From DALYLB01 sp046154695 (GTDB lineage Bacteria > Acidobacteriota > Blastocatellia > RBC074), in assembly GCA_046154695.1 (NCBI GenBank), contig JBJXFI010000245.1:1-6778 (forward strand): a stretch of DNA of 6,778 bases, given 5' to 3'. The translations under genes were made by a program, and so were the position numbers. Positions within the stretch are counted from its first letter, which is position 1. Every line of letters begins with the position of its first letter. Positions 1 to 6,778 of the stretch are shown in pieces. The notes beneath the pieces are model-generated. The model did no database searches. It was given only the letters and a program-made list of their open reading frames with translations, and was not told the DNA's origin.

Positions 1-30
1 GTGATGTTTTTTGCGGTGACATTTTCATAG

Positions 31-218
31 GCTAAGTAGATCCTAAAAAGTTCTTTGACAAATTCTCGGTAAGGCGCTGAGTAGCCAATAGATATAGAGC
101 CTTTCAGCGCTTTCCCTTTCCAGCTAAAGTTCATTAAGAGGCATAGTTTCCAGAACCCCATCGCGTAAAGCCCAATATTGACGGGCCTCAAACCCTGGTT
201 TTCAAAGATAAACCAGGG
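31..218 (+). repeat. Left long imperfect terminal inverted repeat of the IS630 element
   Basis: The outer 33 bp (31-63) is nearly identical to the other end. A second well-matched block, about 54 bp starting at 136 (105 bp from the tip), aligns with the reverse complement of the block starting at 1395 (107 bp from its tip), with about 40 of 54 positions equal by eye. The intervening part is weaker but alignable, for example around ATAGATATAG near 85-95. Similarity fades after the hairpin at 193-218. A TTGACG at 178-183 mirrors the transposase -35 box and points toward the transposase in antisense orientation. Confidence 0.8.
193..218 (-). terminator. Hairpin downstream of the transposase (possible terminator)
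   Basis: There is a perfect 9-bp stem: ccctggttt at 193-201 and aaaccaggg at 210-218, with an 8-nt loop. It lies 23 bp past the orfB stop on the minus strand. Only three T residues follow it in that direction, so intrinsic termination would be weak. Because a degenerate copy of the same stem sits at the other end of the element, it may instead be part of the IS end structure. Confidence 0.45.
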
Positions 219-241
219 GGCAGCAAAAAGTGTCCTGGAAT

Positions 242-817
242 TCAGGCCGTCAACCAGAAATCCCCTGATAGAACGCCTGCTTTGACCAGCCGCTCATTGC
301 GGCTCATGTCATAAAGATATTTGCAGGCGGTGTCCGCCGATTGATCAATTGTCTGGGTCGGGCGATTGGCGACCGCCTCGCCTTTGACGAACCGAAATAG
401 ATGATCCATCGCATTGAGTTCCGGGCAAGCACGCGGTAAGAGTCGAATCTGAATGCCGAGTTCCGATGCCAGTTCGAGCGTGTCTTCGGCAGTATGGGGT
501 GATCCGCGATCTTCAAAGAGAATGATGTGCCATCCGCGCCAATGAGATTGAATCATTTCCAGAAAATACTGGTGCGTTAGCGCATCCCATTCGTTGGTGA
601 TCAACAACAGTAGCTCCCCGGTACGAACATTGATCGCGCCGTGGATAATTCGCTTGCTGCGATTGCCCGTGATGGGCACACATACCTGCTGGCCGATCCG
701 CCCATAGCAGCAATGCAATGGCGGCGTCTCGGTAATGATGACTTCGTCCAACATCAGGACGATCGTCCGCGGTTTCGTCCAGAGACCTCGCTTGAGCCCC
801 CTTTTGCGAGCCGCCAA
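242..817 (-). CDS. IS630 transposase, orfB: DDE catalytic domain (downstream half of a frameshifted gene)
   Basis: This is the catalytic half of an IS630/Tc1-mariner-type transposase, which cuts and joins the element ends. The acidic triad is visible: D24 in LMLDEV, D103 in FEDRGSPHTA, and D138 in PELNAMDHLF. The spacing of 34 residues between the second and third acids is the hallmark DD34D of this superfamily. GYRSTIW and the helix-turn-helix are absent here; they lie in orfA, one frame away. The frame is open from just after a TAG near 839-841, and the nominal start at 817 is a TTG with no evidence of independent initiation. A -1 shift at the A4G5 run (797-805) would fuse orfA residue K164 to orfB residue R6, giving about 350 residues, the normal size for an intact IS630 transposase. 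The C terminus (AGVLSGDFWL) looks complete. Confidence 0.9.
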   Translation of the reverse strand: MAARKRGLKRGLWTKPRTIVLMLDEVIITETPPLHCCYGRIGQQVCVPITGNRSKRIIHGAINVRTGELLLLITNEWDALTHQYFLEMIQSHWRGWHIILFEDRGSPHTAEDTLELASELGIQIRLLPRACPELNAMDHLFRFVKGEAVANRPTQTIDQSADTACKYLYDMSRNERLVKAGVLSGDFWLTA

Positions 818-1293
818 TTGTGGGCGCGAAGGGCGAGTCTATGACGCGGGCGCTTCCAGATCATTCGCAACCGTTCAATGGCAAGCCGGATACTTGAAAC
901 AGACACCGCGATCTGATGTTTTTCTTCCAGATACCGCTGCAAAAGAGGCGCGGTCCAAATGGTTGAGCGATATCCGAACTCGCGAGGATCCTTTTCCACG
1001 ACTTTATCGATCAACGGATCAATGATCGAAAGCGCGGTGGGCGGTCGGCCGAGGCGTATGCCGTCAGCGAGTCGCCCATTCAAAGGAAGGCCAGCGCGTG
1101 CTTCAAACCGTTCAACCCAGTTGTAGATTGTCTGACGCGTGACCCGCAATCGTGCGGCAACTTCTTCAACGCTGTCCCCGTCTGCCAACCACAACAGGGC
1201 CTGCGCACGTTTGAGTTGCCTGGCATCGGGCCTCGTGGTTAAAAACTCTTCAAGCTGGGCCGATTGTCTGGGGAGGAGTTTAATGATCGTCAT
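754..1293 (-). CDS. IS630 transposase, orfA: N-terminal DNA-binding domain
   Basis: This is the N-terminal half of the transposase, which recognises the element ends. Residues about 22-65 form a helix-turn-helix of the IS630 type (VEEVAARLRVTRQTIYNWVERF). A GRPP linker follows at 82-85, then a second winged-helix-like segment at about 105-150 (YRSTIWTAPLLQRYL to KRPRHRL). Family-like sequence continues to about K164 in AHNWRLAK. The last 15 residues (GGSSEVSGRNRGRSS) are the out-of-frame tail that is read if no frameshift occurs. The ATG at 1293 is preceded by GAGG with 8 nt spacing, a clear Shine-Dalgarno that the host genes in this window lack. The reading frame overlaps orfB by about 85 bp. 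It could be a programmed -1 arrangement or a single-base indel; the overlap and the fit at the A-run favour the former slightly. Confidence 0.88.
   Translation of the reverse strand: MTIIKLLPRQSAQLEEFLTTRPDARQLKRAQALLWLADGDSVEEVAARLRVTRQTIYNWVERFEARAGLPLNGRLADGIRLGRPPTALSIIDPLIDKVVEKDPREFGYRSTIWTAPLLQRYLEEKHQIAVSVSSIRLAIERLRMIWKRPRHRLALRAHNWRLAKGGSSEVSGRNRGRSS
797..805 (-). other. Putative -1 frameshift site (A4G5) joining orfA and orfB
   Basis: On the minus strand the run reads GCA-AAA-GGG-GGC in the orfA frame and CGC-AAA-AGG-GGG in the orfB frame. The lysine tRNA on AAA (802-804) can slip back one base onto AAA (803-805) with full pairing. This is not a canonical X-XXY-YYZ heptamer. A possible stem (775-780 with 757-762) starts 16 nt downstream, rather far for a stimulator. 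A sequencing or natural indel in this homopolymer run would give the same picture. Confidence 0.5.
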
Positions 1294-1313
1294 CAGATCA
1301 CCCTCATTGAAAA

Positions 1314-1502
1314 GCCCGGTTATCTTTTAAAACGAGCATATGATGCCCGTCAACATTGGGGTTTAGGCGACAAGGTTTCTGATACTATGCCTTTTGACTC
1401 AGGCGAAGAGTTAAAGATCATCCACTGAATCGCCCTATATTTATTGATGATTTGATGGCCTTCGAGGCTATTTGTCAAAGAACTTTTTCTGACCTACTTA
1501 GC
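1314..1502 (-). repeat. Right long imperfect terminal inverted repeat of the IS630 element
   Basis: This is the partner of the left repeat. The outer tip is 1470-1502 and the inner conserved block runs from about 1395 down to about 1342. It contains the likely transposase promoter. The inner end (1314-1336) can form a weak stem that corresponds to the perfect 9-bp hairpin of the left end. Repeats this long are unusual for IS630 elements, whose described terminal repeats are mostly a few tens of bases. Confidence 0.78.
1325..1353 (-). promoter_or_regulatory. Putative promoter of the IS630 transposase
   Basis: On the minus strand, TTGACG (1353-1348) is followed after 17 bp by TTAAAA (1330-1325). 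The -35 matches consensus in five of six positions and the -10 in only three. Transcription would start about 25 bp upstream of the orfA ATG. The -35 box lies inside the long terminal repeat, so a mirrored TTGACG exists at the other end of the element. Confidence 0.4.
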
Positions 1503-1507
1503 TTGAT

Positions 1508-1567
1508 GCCTATGGGGTTCCGGCTTCGCCTCCACCCCAGGCTATATGGTGCCGCCCGCTTCGCGGG
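1508..1567. repeat. Tandem hairpins with TTC loops, likely palindromic intergenic repeat
   Basis: The first hairpin spans 1508-1542. Its arms are gcc/ggc (1508-1510 with 1540-1542), tggggt/acccca (1513-1518 with 1534-1539) and ggc/gcc (1522-1524 with 1528-1530), closed by a ttc loop and separated by symmetric interior loops. A second hairpin, cccgc-ttc-gcggg, sits at 1555-1567. Layered palindromes with a shared loop sequence look like a REP-type dispersed repeat. One window cannot show other copies. Confidence 0.55.
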
Positions 1568-1801
1568 TTGTGTCCCAGTACTTTCAAAACACCCTCGGAG
1601 AAAATATCTACATGCACAGGTCGAAATATTTCCAGCGGAGAAGGCGCCGCCGTCATTCGCGGCCTGTCTTCCTACCTGGAAGCCGGACGGCCCTGACGTC
1701 GGGCGAAAGCAAGGAAACCGACCGCCTGAGAATGCCCGTCATTTTCGGGGGTGCTTGAAATCTCCATATAAGATTTTTGCGGGCGAACCGGAGAATTTTT
1801 T

Positions 1802-1830
1802 CTGGCAGGATCGCCGGTGTCGGCTATAAT
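1802..1830 (+). promoter_or_regulatory. Putative sigma70-type promoter (distal, upstream of the M48 gene)
   Basis: A perfect TATAAT at 1825-1830 is preceded by CTGGCA at 1802-1807 (four of six -35 positions) with a 17-bp spacer. Transcription would begin near 1837, about 145 nt before the M48 start codon, and would run through the stem-loop at 1854-1885. Confidence 0.45.
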
Positions 1831-1853
1831 CCGGCTCGCCCGCATCGACGGCG

Positions 1854-1885
1854 GACTGGCGAACCCCGGTTGTTTCCCGCCAGTC
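1854..1885 (+). other. Stem-loop in the possible M48 leader transcript
   Basis: There is a perfect 8-bp stem, gactggcg (1854-1861) with cgccagtc (1878-1885). The 16-nt loop contains the small palindrome aaccccggtt (1862-1871). No T-run follows, so it is not an intrinsic terminator. It lies just after the TATAAT box and could be a 5' UTR structure or part of a small RNA; no known RNA family was recognised. Confidence 0.45.
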
Positions 1886-1929
1886 GGAGCCAGGTGGATA
1901 GGTTCGCAGATTGCTTCCCCGATCCCTGT

Positions 1930-1958
1930 TTGACGCTCGATCCTGCCCCGGATAAAAA
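1930..1958 (+). promoter_or_regulatory. Putative proximal promoter of the M48 peptidase gene
   Basis: TTGACG at 1930-1935 and TAAAAA at 1953-1958 are separated by 17 bp. Matches to consensus are five of six and four of six. The start point would be near 1965, giving a leader of only about 17 nt before the ATG at 1982. Confidence 0.45.
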
Positions 1959-1981
1959 CAATTCCCCGCAATCGAAGCACA

Positions 1982-2812
1982 ATGAAAATATGGTTTAGGG
2001 CCGTGGTGGCCGTCGTGTGCTGCTCGATTCTCGGGTATGCCGACGGCAAGGTTGCTCCTTACAATCCGTCTTCGGGAGAGAGTCGAAAAACCGATCGAAT
2101 GTTGGCGGAGTATGCCGACGAGGTCGGGTATGCGCGGGAGTGGCTGATGTCGAACAACGATGTGACCCGGATCGTCGAGATTCTCAACGCAATGGAGGCG
2201 CCCGAGCCGGAGCAGGTCGAGAAATCGTTTCAGAGCGCGATGAAGGCGACCTTTCCCAACAGCCGGCGCGCGTTCGAGATGGAGCCGGCCGTCGGGCAAA
2301 AGATGGAGCGGTTTTTGGAGTATTACCACCTGCGGGGGAAGATTCATCTTCGGGTCTTCACGCTCAATTTCCCGATGGCCTTCAATTCGGGGCAGGTCGT
2401 CGGCGTGTCGGACACGCTGTTGATGAATTGGTCGGATGAGGAATTGATGGGGGTGGTGGCGCACGAGATCGGCCATATCATCGCGCAGGTGCAGGATCGG
2501 CTTTCGGAGCAGGTCGCGCCGGACAGCCGGGCGTATGAGCGGGCGGAAGAGATCAAGGCGGACTGGGTTGCGATGATGATGTTTCGCGGGGCGGGGATGG
2601 AGCCGGAGACCGTCGTGCTGGGGCTCGAACGGATCGTTCCCCGCACCGAATGGAGGCGCGCCGGGCCGCAGCATCCGCCGATGTCGATTCGCTCCGCGAT
2701 GATGCGCGAATGGTTGATGCTCCCGCCGCAGCGTCCCCGATTGCTTGAGGCATTGTTGCAGTCCTCCCGGCCCGCGCGCGACTTCGCCGGGCAAATAGAC
2801 CATGGTCGATAA
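1982..2812 (+). CDS. Secreted M48-family zinc metallopeptidase
   Basis: This is a predicted exported protease of 276 residues. Residues 1-20 form a Sec-type signal peptide: K2 and R6, then a hydrophobic stretch AVVAVVCCSILG, with likely cleavage after A20. The cysteines do not sit in a proper lipobox. The catalytic HEIGH motif is at 161-165 (H161 and H165 bind zinc, E162 is catalytic). The third ligand is probably E190 in EIKAD (190-194), the usual M48 arrangement. A conserved-looking segment NFPMAFNSGQVVGVSDTLL (129-147) precedes the active site, as in M48 proteins where the name of the strand motif is N-A-x-x-x-x-G. No transmembrane segment follows, so this is the soluble M48 type related to BepA/LoiP/YcaL-like periplasmic proteases rather than HtpX. 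The substrate is unknown; envelope protein quality control is an inference. The start codon lacks a clear Shine-Dalgarno. The stop codon directly abuts the next gene, suggesting one transcript. Confidence 0.9.
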   Translation: MKIWFRAVVAVVCCSILGYADGKVAPYNPSSGESRKTDRMLAEYADEVGYAREWLMSNNDVTRIVEILNAMEAPEPEQVEKSFQSAMKATFPNSRRAFEMEPAVGQKMERFLEYYHLRGKIHLRVFTLNFPMAFNSGQVVGVSDTLLMNWSDEELMGVVAHEIGHIIAQVQDRLSEQVAPDSRAYERAEEIKADWVAMMMFRGAGMEPETVVLGLERIVPRTEWRRAGPQHPPMSIRSAMMREWLMLPPQRPRLLEALLQSSRPARDFAGQIDHGR

Positions 2813-2815
2813 GTG

Positions 2816-3910
2816 ATGGTGCGGAATTCCAATCAGCGAGGGCGGCCCGGCGCGGCGAAGGCGCTTCTTCGTCCGGTGCGGCGGCATCCGCCTCGCGGCG
2901 CGTCGTTCCTTCTCTCGCTTTGTCTCACCCTTCTTTGCTCAGATGGCCTCGCGCAGCCCGCCCGCCGCTCCTTCACGATCCAAATCGCCGCGATGGCGTC
3001 GGAAGAGCTCGCCGAGGCGATGGCCGCTGAAAAGCGTGGTCTCGGCATGGCGGCGGTCGTCACGCATCGAGTGCAGCCCGGCAAACCGGTGATCTACCGG
3101 ATTCAGATCGGGCGCTTCAAATTTCGGGAGCAGGCCGAGGATTTCGCGCGGGACCTGGCGCGGCGGGCGTTGATCCCGGAGTTCTATATCACGGAGGTCG
3201 ATTCCCGCGACATCCTCTCGACGGCGGGGCGCGAGGCTTCTCCGCTTCCGCCGCCTCCCGCCGCCGCGAAGCCGCCCGCGCGCGCCGACCCGCCTTCACG
3301 GGAGAGCATCGCAGAGGCGGTGTTGCCGATGGTGGCGCGATCCGTCAATGCCGCCGCCGCCGAGATCCGGGAGCGGGCCAATCGCTATTCCGGGATGACG
3401 GCCTTTCGGCACGCCAATTATGGATATGGGTATTACCGGCCGCGGGTGTGGCTGGAGGGCGATGTCAGCCCTCAGGCGCTTCGCGAAGAGGGGCTCACTT
3501 CCGGAGAGACATTCGTTTCCCCTGAAACGGGCGCCTTTCTCAGCTCGGCCTATCGAAATTTCAGGTCGAATCGCGACGGGAATGTCCCCGTCAGGGCCAT
3601 CACGCCGGAGGTGCTCGTTCAAAAGCTGATGAGCCGGCTGCGGCGGCTGCCCGGCGTCAGTGACGCGCGCGAGGGGCTGCATCGTACGACGGTGCGCGAC
3701 GGCGTCGAGCGGGTTGAGATGGATATCGAACTCAGCTTTCAGCCGGCGGTCAACTCGCCCCGAATCCCGTTCATCGGCCGCGCGGTTTTGCTGCGAAGCG
3801 CGGCCGGCGTCTTCGAACTGCTCGGCCTTCGCCAGCGCCAAAGCCCCGCCGCCGCCATTCAGATGATCGACCGCGCCCTCGAAAGCGCCGCCCTCCCTTT
3901 TCAACGCTGA
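2816..3910 (+). CDS. Exported SPOR-domain protein of unknown function
   Basis: The protein has 364 residues from the ATG at 2816. A hydrophobic segment at about 30-42 (SFLLSLCLTLLC) followed by GLAQ suggests a signal peptide cleaved after A46. The basic n-region of about 30 residues is long. A GTG at 2876 would give a conventional short n-region, and a GTG at 2813 directly after the preceding stop would add one residue. Residues 52-128 look like a SPOR domain: RSFTIQIAAM, then YRIQIGRFKFREQAEDFARDL, the repeat of strand, GxF and helix typical of this fold. SPOR domains are known to bind denuded peptidoglycan glycans. A Pro/Ala-rich linker covers about 141-164. The C-terminal 200 residues are not recognised; they hold a Tyr/Gly-rich patch (NYGYGYY, 201-207) and predicted alpha/beta sequence. 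SPOR domains are usually C-terminal, so the N-terminal position is less common. Co-transcription with the M48 peptidase hints at a joint role at the cell wall. Confidence 0.75.
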   Translation: MVRNSNQRGRPGAAKALLRPVRRHPPRGASFLLSLCLTLLCSDGLAQPARRSFTIQIAAMASEELAEAMAAEKRGLGMAAVVTHRVQPGKPVIYRIQIGRFKFREQAEDFARDLARRALIPEFYITEVDSRDILSTAGREASPLPPPPAAAKPPARADPPSRESIAEAVLPMVARSVNAAAAEIRERANRYSGMTAFRHANYGYGYYRPRVWLEGDVSPQALREEGLTSGETFVSPETGAFLSSAYRNFRSNRDGNVPVRAITPEVLVQKLMSRLRRLPGVSDAREGLHRTTVRDGVERVEMDIELSFQPAVNSPRIPFIGRAVLLRSAAGVFELLGLRQRQSPAAAIQMIDRALESAALPFQR

Positions 3911-3919
3911 GCTGCCCGG

Positions 3920-3937
3920 GCCGCGGCAAGCCGCGGC
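3920..3937. terminator. GC-rich hairpin between convergent genes (possible bidirectional terminator)
   Basis: The stem gccgcgg (3920-3926) pairs perfectly with ccgcggc (3931-3937) around a caag loop, in the 43-bp gap between the SPOR gene and lysC, which converge here. No U-run follows on either strand. It could slow polymerase in both directions, but it does not meet the full intrinsic terminator pattern. Confidence 0.5.
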
Positions 3938-3953
3938 GCGCTTCCTTCCGCGA

Positions 3954-5369
<1,416 letters not shown>

Positions 5370-5389
5370 AAATTTGGAAACGGAACGGC

Positions 5390-6448
<1,059 letters not shown>

Positions 6449-6543
6449 CTCTGTCAATTTCCAATCGTTCTGGGATTACTCGTTCCGAGTGCGGAGAGCC
6501 TTGCCGGGGGATCGTAGGGCGTGCAAACACGGCTCGAACGAGT
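6449..6543 (-). promoter_or_regulatory. Structured 5' leader of asd-lysC (candidate cis-regulatory RNA)
   Basis: The predicted 95-nt leader starts with ACUCGUUCGAG (6543-6533), which pairs with CUCGGAACGAGU (6489-6478): 7 bp, one bulged G, then 4 bp. The 43 nt enclosed contain a second hairpin, CGTG-TTTG-CACG (about 6531-6520), and an alternative pairing of GAGCC with GGCTC that overlaps the closing stem. The closing helix begins at the predicted first transcribed base and ends about 30 nt before the ATG. It was not recognised as the lysine, SAM or other riboswitch classes. Function as a riboswitch or attenuator is an inference. Confidence 0.5.
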
Positions 6544-6547
6544 ATGA

Positions 6548-6577
6548 ATGGTAGGGGCTGGCGGCGGAGGATGTCAA
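6548..6577 (-). promoter_or_regulatory. Sigma70-type promoter of asd-lysC
   Basis: On the minus strand a perfect TTGACA (6577-6572) is followed after 18 bp by TACCAT (6553-6548), which matches TATAAT in four of six positions. The start point would fall near 6543-6541, at the base of the leader stem. It lies 86 bp past the stop codon of the IS110 transposase fragment. Confidence 0.65.
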
Positions 6578-6602
6578 GAAACCGCGCGGCCCGTTTGGAG
6601 TT

Positions 6603-6644
6603 CCGCCTTCAGGCGGTCAATCGCGCGCCTGCGACAGACCGCCT
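6603..6644. repeat. Alternating palindromic repeats downstream of the IS110 transposase
   Basis: The unit aggcggtc at 6611-6618 can pair with gaccgcct at 6637-6644 (8 bp, 18-nt loop), or its aggcgg can pair with ccgcct at 6603-6608 (6 bp). These two folds exclude each other. They may serve as a terminator for the transposase or as part of the element end. No strong T-run is present. Confidence 0.5.
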
Positions 6645-6663
6645 TAAGATACCGTCTTGAAAG

Positions 6664-6778
6664 TCAATCGGAGAATGCGTAATTCGGATCAAATTTCTTG
6701 CCGGTTTTGAGAACTCCGAAAACGAGGTGCAGTAATTTGCGCATCACCGCGGTCACAATGGCCAATTTGCACAAGCCT
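6664..6778 (-). CDS. IS110-family transposase, C-terminal end (partial, runs off the window)
   Basis: Reading the minus strand from 6777 gives 37 residues to a TGA at 6664-6666. The segment KLAIVTAVMRKLLHLVFGVL followed by KFDPNYAFSD closely matches the usual C terminus of IS110/IS116/IS902-type DEDD transposases, after the Transposase_20 domain. The rest of the gene lies beyond 6778, so it cannot be judged whether the copy is complete. IS110 elements use a RuvC-like DEDD catalytic domain and an element-encoded guide RNA, but neither the DEDD domain nor a proven guide RNA is in this window. The end of the element is not evident, as expected for a family without simple terminal repeats. Confidence 0.75.
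   Translation of the reverse strand, partial: GLCKLAIVTAVMRKLLHLVFGVLKTGKKFDPNYAFSD

Larger units (their letters stand above)
31..1502 (-). mobile_element. Complete IS630-family insertion sequence
   Basis: The element carries a two-frame IS630 transposase on the minus strand, bounded by matching inverted repeats. The 33-bp end at 31-63 matches the reverse complement of 1470-1502 with three mismatches. Both ends contain a TA (33-34 and 1499-1500) flanked outside by GC on the left and GC on the right. The original target therefore reads GC-TA-GC, containing CTAG. IS630 elements are known to insert at TA and duplicate it, often in CTAG, so the mobile DNA proper is probably 35-1498 (1464 bp). 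Homology between the ends continues inward for about 188 bp. Well-preserved ends and a visible TA duplication suggest a fairly recent insertion. The only possible defect is the frame change between orfA and orfB. Confidence 0.93.
1503..1981. other. Gene-free structured region between the IS and the M48 peptidase
   Basis: No open frame here looks like a real protein. The longest one (1452-1829, plus) starts inside the IS end and is rich in Arg, Pro and Cys, as expected of chance reading through GC-rich hairpins. The stretch does hold palindromic hairpins next to the IS (1508-1567), a T-run at 1796-1801 preceded by a weak tctcc/ggaga stem (1761-1765 with 1790-1794), a TATAAT box at 1825-1830, an 8-bp stem-loop at 1854-1885, and a promoter-like pair at 1930-1958. 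It may combine a dispersed palindromic repeat with the regulatory region of the M48 gene. Confidence 0.6.

Noticed and set aside
1..30. Any gene fragment left of the IS
   Set aside because: Thirty bases of flank show no recognisable coding or repeat signal beyond the short arm CATAGGC at its edge.
1761..1801. Intrinsic terminator before the M48 region (T-run at 1796-1801)
   Set aside because: The preceding stem is only 5 bp with a 24-nt loop, and no gene on the plus strand ends just upstream.
1452..1829. 125-residue plus-strand open frame beside the IS
   Set aside because: It starts inside the IS terminal repeat and runs through hairpins; the composition is irregular and no ribosome site is seen.
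1837..1981. Possible cobalamin-type riboswitch because of a gccagtcggagccagg stretch
   Set aside because: The order and core of the B12 box do not match, the region is short, and an M48 peptidase is not a usual target.
1739..2887. 382-residue minus-strand open frame opposite the M48 gene
   Set aside because: It overlaps a peptidase with a complete active site; the product is His/Arg/Pro-rich and looks like an antisense shadow.

Overview
The window comes from a fairly GC-rich bacterial chromosome, probably Gram-negative. The envelope genes (a secreted M48 peptidase and a SPOR-domain protein) and the archaeal/eukaryal-type aspartate-semialdehyde dehydrogenase fit the PVC group, Acidobacteria or similar phyla, but nothing here fixes the taxon. 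None of the four host genes has a clear Shine-Dalgarno sequence, whereas the transposase does. No rRNA, tRNA or CRISPR array was seen.

Layout. (1) 31-1502: a complete IS630-family insertion sequence in a CTAG target with TA duplication. Its transposase is split into orfA (HTH) and orfB (DDE catalytic domain), both on the minus strand and joined by a -1 shift at an A4G5 run. Its ends are unusually long imperfect inverted repeats of about 188 bp. (2) 1503-1981: about 480 bp without a convincing gene. It holds strong hairpins beside the IS (1508-1567), a TATAAT promoter-like site followed by a stem-loop (1802-1885), and a second promoter-like site directly before the next gene. (3) 1982-3910, plus strand: a secreted zinc metallopeptidase (M48) and, directly abutting it, an exported SPOR-domain protein of unknown function. 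(4) 3911-3953: a GC-rich hairpin between convergent transcription units. (5) 6448-3954, minus strand: asd followed after 20 bp by lysC. These are the first two committed enzymes of the aspartate pathway (lysine, threonine, methionine, diaminopimelate), but they are encoded in reverse order of the reactions. (6) 6449-6577: a near-consensus sigma70-type promoter and a 95-nt leader that folds from its first base, a candidate cis-regulatory RNA for asd-lysC. (7) 6664-6778: the C-terminal end of an IS110-family transposase, running off the window, with a palindromic stretch between its stop codon and the asd promoter.

The chromosomal core (M48-SPOR, asd-lysC) is thus flanked on both sides by mobile elements. 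LysC phosphorylates aspartate and Asd reduces the product to aspartate semialdehyde. The two ACT domains of LysC suggest end-product feedback, and the folded leader may add control at the RNA level. The most interesting unexplained items are the asd-lysC leader, the IS630 frameshift and long terminal repeats, and the structured gene-free region beside the IS.
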